Shown: positions 57,132 through 64,000 of the stretch, in pieces
How the letters are laid out: each line of letters opens with the position of its first letter
How positions within the stretch are numbered: position 1 is the stretch's first letter
DNA from: Diogma glabrata
Lineage: Eukaryota; Arthropoda; Insecta; Diptera; Cylindrotomidae
DNA length: 64,000 nucleotides
Reading direction: 5' to 3'
Assembly: GCA_963693315.1 (NCBI GenBank)
Contig: OY856188.1
Coordinates: forward strand, 99,050,915 to 99,114,914
Program-made: the position numbers and the translations under genes
Notes under the pieces: model-generated
Database searches by the model: none
What the model was told of the DNA's origin: nothing
The model's input: the letters and a program-made list of their open reading frames with translations, nothing else

Positions 57132-57355
57132 GACGAGTCCGAAAACTTTTGTTCTACCATTTTTCTCGAATCAGCCGTTTTTTCGTTTGGCAAGCTCCGA
57201 AATATGCCGATTGCCGGGAATCTTGTAATTTTTTTTTTAGCTATGGAGATTGTTAATTTGTTTTAGAACACGAGGGTAAGCTTGTTCGACCGAAATATGT
57301 CTGCTATTGTCGAGTCCGACAACTGACATTTTGGTATGTTTGGGTTGTCGGACTA
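57132..57355 (+). repeat. Left arm of long palindrome (partner 63824-64000)
   Basis: Starts GACGAGTCCGAAAACTTTTG and matches the reverse complement of the window's last 177 bases and beyond. The inner part of the left arm contains a loop hairpin TTGTCGGACTAG/CGAGTCCGACAAC. The right arm runs off the window end, so the full length is unknown. Confidence 0.85.
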
Positions 57356-57723
57356 GACTAGACCAGTGGTTCTCAAAGCGTGTTCCGCGGAACACTGGTA
57401 TTCCGCGATGCACTTTCCACTGTTCCGCGAAAAAATCAAATGTACAATCAATTCAATTAAAAATTGTTTGAAAATAAAAATGAATTCAATGTAAAATTTA
57501 CACGTACGTAAAATTTACACGTTTCTCGGCTTTGTATGAATAAAAATATCTTTCGGGTTAAAATTACTTCTTGAAAACATAAAATATTATTGCAGTTATT
57601 AAAATTCTCCTTTTACACATAAATAAATAAAAAATGTATGAAGTTTTTGTTTCACACAATATGAACAAATGATTGGATAAGAAACCCGTTTACTTCTTCC
57701 GAATTTTCTTGTTTTACTTTAAA

Positions 57724-58032
57724 TGAAGAAGAAGAATTGACGTCGCTTTCTTCAGATCGTGGATTAAAATTACAGTTCCATGAAAACACTCCTGAAAATT
57801 TTTGGATCTCTGTTAAAGATACCCGAGTATAAGCAAAAAATCCTTGAACATATTATTGTTATTTTCCACGACATAACTTTGCGAAGCAAGATTTTTAACT
57901 ATGATCAATATAAAGACAAACAAACGTGAGAAACTAGAGAATTTAGAAGAAGAAATGCGTGTGGCGTTATCATTTATTCGCCCCGATATCGCTGAGATCT
58001 GTAAAGATCGTCAAGCTCATGGATCGCATTAA
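57724..58032 (+). pseudogene. hAT transposase C-terminal fragment
   Basis: Frame pieces read EEELTSLSSDRGLKLQFHE with PENFWISV, then after a frameshift LLLFSTT-stop-LCEARF, MINIKTNKREKLEN, and MRVALSFIRPDIAEICKDRQ followed by AHGSH and the TAA at 58030. The tail ...RVALSxIxPxI...QAHxSH is the signature C-terminus of ZBED5/FAM200-type hAT transposases, part of the dimerisation region. The transposase would run left to right and end here, yet only 360 bp separate it from the left terminus, so the N-terminal four fifths are deleted. Confidence 0.8.
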
Positions 58033-58744
58033 GTTTGATATTTTTTTAAAAGTACACCTAATTCTGTTTTTGCACGACAGATTGGTTCCAGAGAAAGACG
58101 TGTAAAAAAAATTCGTGTAAAAATATACATTGTATATATGGAAAAATGGAGGATTGGTTCCACTCTGAAAAAATCAGTACAAAAAATATTGGACACGCTG
58201 TTGCATTGACTCACACCACCATCAATTTTGAAAGTATAGTACGCTTATATATATTGTTCAATTGATGGCTAGCTGTTGCCATAAATTAGTTATAACTTTA
58301 GAAAATTTGTTAAATAAAAGTACAAATTCAATAGTTATATCGAAAGTGGCAAACCAAAACTTTGGATATGCAGAATTATTGCGAGTTCTTACAACTTCAC
58401 CGCTTCACAATTACATAATTTGGCTGCTGATCCAATTTTAGTATCCAGGCCCAAAACATAAACAAAATTCAAAAAAGTTGGTTAAGTGCGAATAAAATTC
58501 GCTCGCCGAGGGTTCCGTGAACGTAAAAGAACATAGTATCAAAAATAATTGACAAAGTTGTCTTGTATGCATATAGTATTTCTATTGCCAAATCATAAGG
58601 ACATACAAAATGTATATTTCCTCTTAAACTTAAAATGATTTTGCCACCTGTGCAATCAGCTTTCATTCCATTCCACTTTATAGTCGCCAGTATCCAGATT
58701 CCCGGAAGTTATGTTCCTAGATGTTGTTAGAAGTTTAGTTTTCA

Positions 58745-59610
58745 AGCTGTGAGCCTATTCTTAATATCAATTGTTCTACGTCCGAGAAGCGCAATATCAT
58801 CTGCATAACCAACAATTAAACTAGATTTGTTAAAAATGCAGTTTTGTGTCTCGATTCGGCTTTTTCTTATCGCGTTCTCAAGCGGCAAATTAAATAGTAC
58901 GGGCGCAAGAGCATCACCTTGTCGAACACCTGTTCGATCGTGTTATATCGAAAGGACCAGAAACTGTTGTTGTCGCGGATGATACTCTCATATGCTTGCT
59001 TGAAATCAACGTAGAGCTGGTGGATGCTGATGTTGTACTCCCAACATTTTTCTAGAATCATCTTTAAAGCAAAATATTGATCTGCGGTTGAACGGTTGGG
59101 ATGAAAACCACAAGTTGACAGCGCAATTGCTCGAACAAGATCAATTTCATTCTTTCTGTTCAGTAGGCTTTGAAAGTGGGAGCGCTATACTGCCAGCACA
59201 TCACGTTCATTTGTTGTAAGTTCGTAGCTTCCATTTTTTACGACTGTGGATCTTGGGTGGTAATTTTTTGTCATATTTCACGCATTGGCAAAACACTCTT
59301 TCGAATTTCCATTAGCAGCATGTTGGTTGATGTTTTCGATACAACCTTTATATGTTCGCGTTTCTTTTTCGTAGAAAATAATCAGCTTGGAAGCTTCGGG
59401 TGTTCCTTGTTAACCATTTTTCTCGCCTATGTTCAACGCTTTAGCGGCAATAGTCGTCAAACCATTTGTTGCGATTTTGGTGGCCGTTTTCCGATTGTAG
59501 TTGGTGAGAACAGACGCTTGAGTTGCATTAGTTTTACGGCGGCAAATACTCGCCAAGGTATTCTTACTTTGTGTTTACGCAGTTTTTACTTTTCTCTTCT
59601 CAACTAAACT
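58745..59610 (-). pseudogene. LINE fragment (linker and RT), RTE/CFDP2-like, minus strand
   Basis: Right to left: a linker with NKWFDDYCR and EHRREKWLTRNT near 59490-59430, then CGFHPNRSTADQYFALKMIL, LYVDFKQAYESI, GVRQGDALAPVLFNLPLENA and VGYADDIALLGR near 58800. Frame breaks separate the pieces. The fragment stops shortly after YADD. The plus-strand frame at 59170-59607 is only the antisense of this linker. The clade assignment is tentative. Confidence 0.75.
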
Positions 59611-59779
59611 AACCTAATTTTGTCAACGTTACACAAGTAGCACGGCATTGATGTAAAATTTCTCTAACAAATAGCAATGTCAATGGAAAATTGATCGATC
59701 AGATACGAAAAATGTAACATATTGCCATTGAAAAATGTTTAATATTTAATAATAATTTAATATTTATTTAATCTTATTC

Positions 59780-62095
59780 ATAGCGGTTTATGGTAACTAA
59801 AGATAAAGAAGAGTAGCAAAATCGGATGCATTTGCCGTGCTGCTGACAGCATTAGGTTGGTGTATCGGAGACAAGCAGAGAAAAAACTGCTTAGTCAAAG
59901 ACGCTACATAGCAGAAAATTGGCGCCTTAAAACGAATGCGACCCAAGCGTCTCTTCTCCATGTTAGGGGCGGCTGGGAACGGGCGTCTGTCTTGGATCCA
60001 GTGGCACGCTAAATAAACATGTAAAAAGGTTATTCTGATGACCTTAACATTAGAACGAACCTAATCACAAAATTTGGGTTGGGTCTGAGGTTAACACCCT
60101 AACCCCGAAAAAAACTTTGTTCAATTTAGAAACCAGCACAAGACTAGCAAACCTGGACAAAAAACAGAATTTCACATGGACGTGAAAAAGGACAGACTAC
60201 CGAGCGCCGCATGAGTGCACTTGATGCTCTCTAATATGTCTAGAAACATAGGCTGAGAGGTATGGGATGGATATCATTGCTTTGCAAGAAATTATACAGC
60301 CATTAATCGGAAAACTAGATTTAGATATTCACTCTTTATACTGTAGTGGTTATCCGTCTCGAAGAGAATTTGGTACTGGGTTTCTTGTTGGTGCACGCAC
60401 ACAAGGAGCCGTGATGAAATTCATTCTGGTCAATTAGAGGATCTGCTACCTACGGGTACACGGTACATTCAACAATATTTCTCTTATTGCGGTGCATGCA
60501 CCACTCCAGTTGACCGTCGACTAGGAGAATGCTTTCTACATACCAATGGAAGAGGTTATGAAACAAATACCAACACGCTACTTCATTATGGTTCTTAATG
60601 ACTTTAATGGGAAGGTTGGAAGATATATTTGAATCGAATGATAATGGTGAGATAATGACTGAGTTTGCATTATCAAATAAATTGAGAATTGCCAGTGCTT
60701 TCTTTTCGCATCGATCGATTCATAAGCAGACTTGGGTCTTACCGAATGGAAAAACTCGAAATCAAATTGACCACGTGCTAGTAACAGCACGTTTCTTTTG
60801 GGGGGATCTTATTGCGCGATCCTTTAGAGCTGCATAGATTGGAAGTGACCACCCACTTTCTTGTATATGCTAAGATAAGGTTCCACTTTTCAGATCCAGG
60901 CATTCCAAAGTTCAAAGAACAGACTCGTTTTAACATCTAATCACTAAAGAATGCTGAAACAGAAGAGAGATATCAAAACCATATTGCCAAACATTGGAGA
61001 AATCAGGTCCACGAAGGAGAACTATAAACTGGCAAGACAAGCCGTTACAAAGCTATGTAGATGAACGTAGAGAGAATGCTGGAAGAAGAAGTGTGAGGCG
61101 ATTGAAAGCTTTAATAAGGAACATCAAACATGTTACTTCTTTCAACAGGTTAAAACCTTAAGGAAGGGACCTCATACTAGATCGACTGCTATTCAAAACG
61201 AAGATGGGAAGCTAAAAGTAGACCTTAAAAATATTTTAGATACTTGGGCTTCTTATTTTGAGAATTTTCTTAAATGACCAGGAACAAGTCTGGCGACGAG
61301 CAAAGCTTGTTATATGACTGATGTCATACTCGGCCAAAGTGAAAATTTTATGAGTAAAACTTTCAAGTCACTTAAGAATGGTGCTAGAAAAATTAATCTG
61401 CAAAATAACTACGATAAAACCAAATATATGAATGTTTCAAGGAAGGATGAGAAGGGTTTGATGTGCGGCGATGATCGAAATGAGGGAGTAGAATCTTTTA
61501 AATATTTGGGATCAATGCTCGACGCAAACAACAGCATACTTACAGATATAAAAGCTCAAATCATTGCAGATAGTCGAACTTTCTACTCAATTAAACCTCT
61601 CCTTGGATCACCGTGTGTATCAACTAACACCAAACTCAAGTTATACAAGACATTGATTAGACCGGTTGTGATGTAAGGGTCACAAACCTGAATCCTTACA
61701 AAAAGTCACATTTATCTGTATTTGAGCGTAAGATTGTAAGCCACATTTTTGGTTCACTTAATATATATAACTTTGAGATCAGCGTCCTTCATGTCGATCA
61801 TGATATAATAGGTTGTATCCGGTCCAATAGGATTGCTTGGTTTGGCCATGTTCTACGAGCCGATTCACAGTCTGACCAGAATGATTTAAAAAATATACGT
61901 TATTACCACAGGGAGTGGGCAACCGCGGCTGCAATGGGAGATGGATGTAATAATCGAACTTAAAAAAATCGGCTGCCATGGTAATTATGTCGCTACATGG
62001 CGAATCATCGTGGTGAATATGCAGAGCTGATTAGCTTGGCAACGCCCCTACATGGAACATGAACGCCAAAAAAATAAAATTAAACAAAAAAAGAA
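59780..62095 (+). pseudogene. LINE fragment (5' UTR, endonuclease, C-terminus), RTE/CFDP2-like, plus strand
   Basis: A probable 5' UTR (59780-60240, with ATGTTAGGGGCGGCTGGGAA) leads to an endonuclease domain: YGMDIIALQEIIQ, FGTGFLVGA, NDFNGKVG, NGKTRNQIDHVLVTARFF and IGSDHP near 60840. Coding then jumps near 61270-61330 from the EN-RT linker directly to DKTKYMNVSR, FKYLGSMLDANNSI and LKLYKTLIRPVVM, followed by a degraded C-terminus (FERKIVSHIFGS, IAWFGHVLRA) ending near 62050. The whole RT core is absent here, yet an RT core lies inverted at 58745-59610. Resembles the LINE from which the CFDP2-type endonuclease derives. Confidence 0.75.
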
Positions 62096-62099
62096 ATAT

Positions 62100-62541
62100 T
62101 AAATTATACCAGCCTGTAAATGGTTTATATTGAAACACACACTATATAGGAACACGCACTGTTCAAATAAAATTATAATTTATAAATTATAAACACAAAT
62201 ATATAAACGACAATAACTCAAAAACTGTGCACTTCACAATTATGTAAAAATTGCTATGTTTCTTAAAGCAAGTGTAAGCTTTCAAATGACAGCCAATTTA
62301 AGTCAAAAAAGATTTTTTCACCCTTCCCCATTTCCATCCCCTCAAAACATAGAAATATAATTAGTGGAAACTGCTATTTTTAGATAAAAATTTATAAAAC
62401 ATTCTACCTTTTCTGATTCTGATTCGTATCACGGAACGTACAATAATGAATAGAGAGTAAAAATGTAAATACTTACTGTATTTCTACTCTCCATTTTAAT
62501 TTTAAATAATAATAAAATAATACACGCTTTAGTCTTTTTAA
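62100..62541. other. No supported gene
   Basis: AT-rich sequence between the LINE 3' end and the palindrome. Nothing recognisable. Confidence 0.5.
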
Positions 62542-62679
62542 ATTGAGTTTTATTTCACTAAATACGTATGTCGAAGGCTATCGTTTCATCGACAGTAGTA
62601 TCTAAAAACGTTTTTAGATACTACTGTCGATGAAAGCATATAGCTTTCGAAATACGTATTTAGTGAAATAAAACTCAAT
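62542..62679. repeat. Near-perfect 138-bp palindrome
   Basis: ATTGAGTTTTATTTCACTAA...TAGTATCTAAAAACG is followed without spacer by its reverse complement, with about four mismatched or bulged positions near 62569-62583. Confidence 0.9.
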
Positions 62680-63160
62680 ATAACAAGAATAAGGCGTTTA
62701 TTATTTCATAATTATTTAAATACCTTGTTACAGTTTAGAACTTTTAAATTAAAATATTTTCATTTAATTTTTTTTGGCAAATGTATTTGAAGCGGCTTTT
62801 AAAAATATATAAGGTACTACAAAAGAAATTTCTTTTCTTGAAAAATCGGATAAACGGGCGAAAAAATTTAAATTTAAAGTTTAGTCGATTCGTGTTATTT
62901 CAAAAAATTTCGTGCATAAAGAAAATTATTTTTTTCCTCCAACTCGTGTTATTTCAAATTCGTGCATAATAAATTCGTGCAAAAACAGAACTGAGTGTAT
63001 TGTAATTTTAATTGTGCTTTCAATAAATATATTTGCATCAATCGATATCGGTACATATTTTATTTATATACATATTATTTTCTAAAAGTAGCACTTGGAA
63101 GCAGGGGGTTGCCAATCTCACGCTGCGACACGATTCCGTTTCCTTTTTGCTTTATAATTA

Positions 63161-63640
63161 CTACGTTTTCATGCAGATCGAAAAAGAATTGAATCCTCAT
63201 CCCGTTTTCAAACTGTAAAGTGTTTTCATGATTGGATTGAAAACGGGTTGAAAACGTTTTTAAAACTGTGTTGAAAAACTGTCAAAAGGTCAAAAAGCGT
63301 TTAATTATGTTTCATTAATTGTGTTCAATATTTTATTTTTTTATGCTTGATATTGTATTTTTCTTTTAAATAAAGTTAATGAAATAAACATTTTATAAAT
63401 CAATGTGAAATTAGTTGTTTTGTAATTAAAAACAAACATAAACATTTTGCTGCGCATGACACGATCCAGTTTTCCGTTTTCATGTATTTTCGAATATTTG
63501 GATACCGATACGATCCCAAAAAAAATCGAGATCGTATTTAAAAATAAATAGTATTCCAAACTGTAATTGTTGATGTTTTCATGGTGAATTCAATTCGAAT
63601 TTGGTTTTCAAATCGTTTTGAACTAAGCATGAAAACGTAG
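63161..63640. mobile_element. 480-bp MITE with TA flanks
   Basis: Ends CTACGTTTTCATGC and its complement, flanked by TA (63159-63160, 63641-63642). Inside are several copies of GTTTTCATG and GAAAACG. No coding capacity. It lies just inside the hAT right end. Confidence 0.7.
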
Positions 63641-63823
63641 TAAATAATGGAGTGTTTTGGCAAACATTATTCTGTTTTTTATTGCACTTTTGGTTTCAAA
63701 AATGTTAGCCACCCTCGCCCCCCTGTTGTAAAGTGTATGCTGTATTGTAGATGTTCCGCCTAAAAATATATCAGAGTTTAGTGTTCCCCGACTTCAAAAA
63801 GTTTGAGAACCAAGGGACTAGAC

Positions 63824-64000
63824 AATAGCAGACAAATTTTTGTCGGACAAGGTTACCCACGTGCTCTCAAACAAATTTACAACCCCCATAGTTAAAAAAA
63901 AATTAACAAGATCCCGGACAATCGGCCTTTTTCGGAGCTTGCCAAACTAAAAAGCGGCCGATTCGAGAAAAATGGTAGAATAAAAGTTTTCGGACTCGTC
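63824..64000 (-). repeat. Right arm of long palindrome, truncated by window end
   Basis: Reverse complement of 57132-57320 with about 85% identity by eye. It continues past the window. Confidence 0.85.

Larger units (their letters stand above)
58055..62997. mobile_element. TA-flanked element with short inverted repeats, nested in hAT
   Basis: TA at 58053 and 62998 flank inverted ends CACCTAATTCTGTTTTTGCA and (right end, inward) CACTCAGTTCTGTTTTTGCA. TA duplication and CA-starting ends suit the Tc1/mariner/pogo group. No transposase is visible; the interior consists mainly of LINE fragments. Confidence 0.5.
57364..63815. mobile_element. hAT DNA transposon (composite, non-autonomous)
   Basis: Flanked by the 8-bp duplication GACTAGAC (57356-57363 and 63816-63823). 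The left end is CAGTGGTTCTCAAA and the right end, read inward, is CCTTGGTTCTCAAA; both continue to GGAACACT 20-30 bp inside. An 8-bp duplication and CAGTGGTTCTC-type ends are typical of hAT elements. The only transposase trace is a C-terminal fragment near the left end. The rest is filled by other elements. Confidence 0.85.

Noticed and set aside
59170..59607. 145-codon plus-strand frame as a Cys-rich secreted protein
   Set aside because: The minus strand here encodes a LINE EN-RT linker (NKWFDDYCR), so this is its antisense.

Overview
This window looks like eukaryotic nuclear DNA, most likely from an insect or another arthropod. It is very AT-rich, has no operons or bacterial-style genes, carries a GT-AG intron inside a transposon gene, and consists almost entirely of nested transposable elements. 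I found no host gene, rRNA or functional tRNA gene. Family assignments come from reading motifs by eye; no search was run.

Layout. (1) 1-18.9 kb: inverted repeats of about 0.35-0.4 kb (1469-1851 and 18517-18855) may bound a 17.4-kb element. Its main gene (3926-12166) encodes a FEN1/XPG-like (PIN-like) nuclease with a C-terminal Cys-rich CXC-type region. That gene is cut in two by a CsRn1-like Ty3/gypsy element (4627-11381, target duplication ACTC), whose left LTR is itself split by a Crypton-like tyrosine-recombinase element (4785-6527). (2) 19-23.5 kb: tandem and foldback repeats and a short-TIR element (21195-22833). (3) 23.6-42.2 kb: a Jockey-like LINE (23590-42206) interrupted exactly at its FADD reverse-transcriptase motif by a nearly intact 15.4-kb Ty3/gypsy element (25877-41265, minus strand). 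This element has unusually long LTRs (3657 and 3855 bp), a tRNA-Lys primer site, a target duplication TAGT, a gag that starts with a RING-H2 domain, and a G_GGG_GGC slippery heptamer at the gag-pol overlap. (4) 42.2-47.6 kb: LINE 3' ends, a 1.2-kb 9-bp minisatellite, paired hairpin repeats and a Helitron helicase relic. (5) 47.6-51.3 kb: a Foldback-like element with two 1182-bp inverted arms built of 142-bp tandem units, whose unique centre carries a second FEN1-like nuclease relic. (6) 51.3-57.1 kb: non-coding DNA with tandem repeats. (7) 57.1-64 kb: a long palindrome whose loop received a hAT element (57364-63815, 8-bp duplication GACTAGAC) that contains a TA-flanked inverted-repeat element filled with LINE pieces, a 138-bp palindrome and a 480-bp MITE.

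The two points that best fit a little-described system are the FEN1-like nuclease genes found twice inside long-inverted-repeat elements, and the giant-LTR gypsy element with an N-terminal RING-H2 gag. The gypsy element appears young (near-identical LTRs, intact pol) and is the only candidate for an active element here; nearly everything else is broken.
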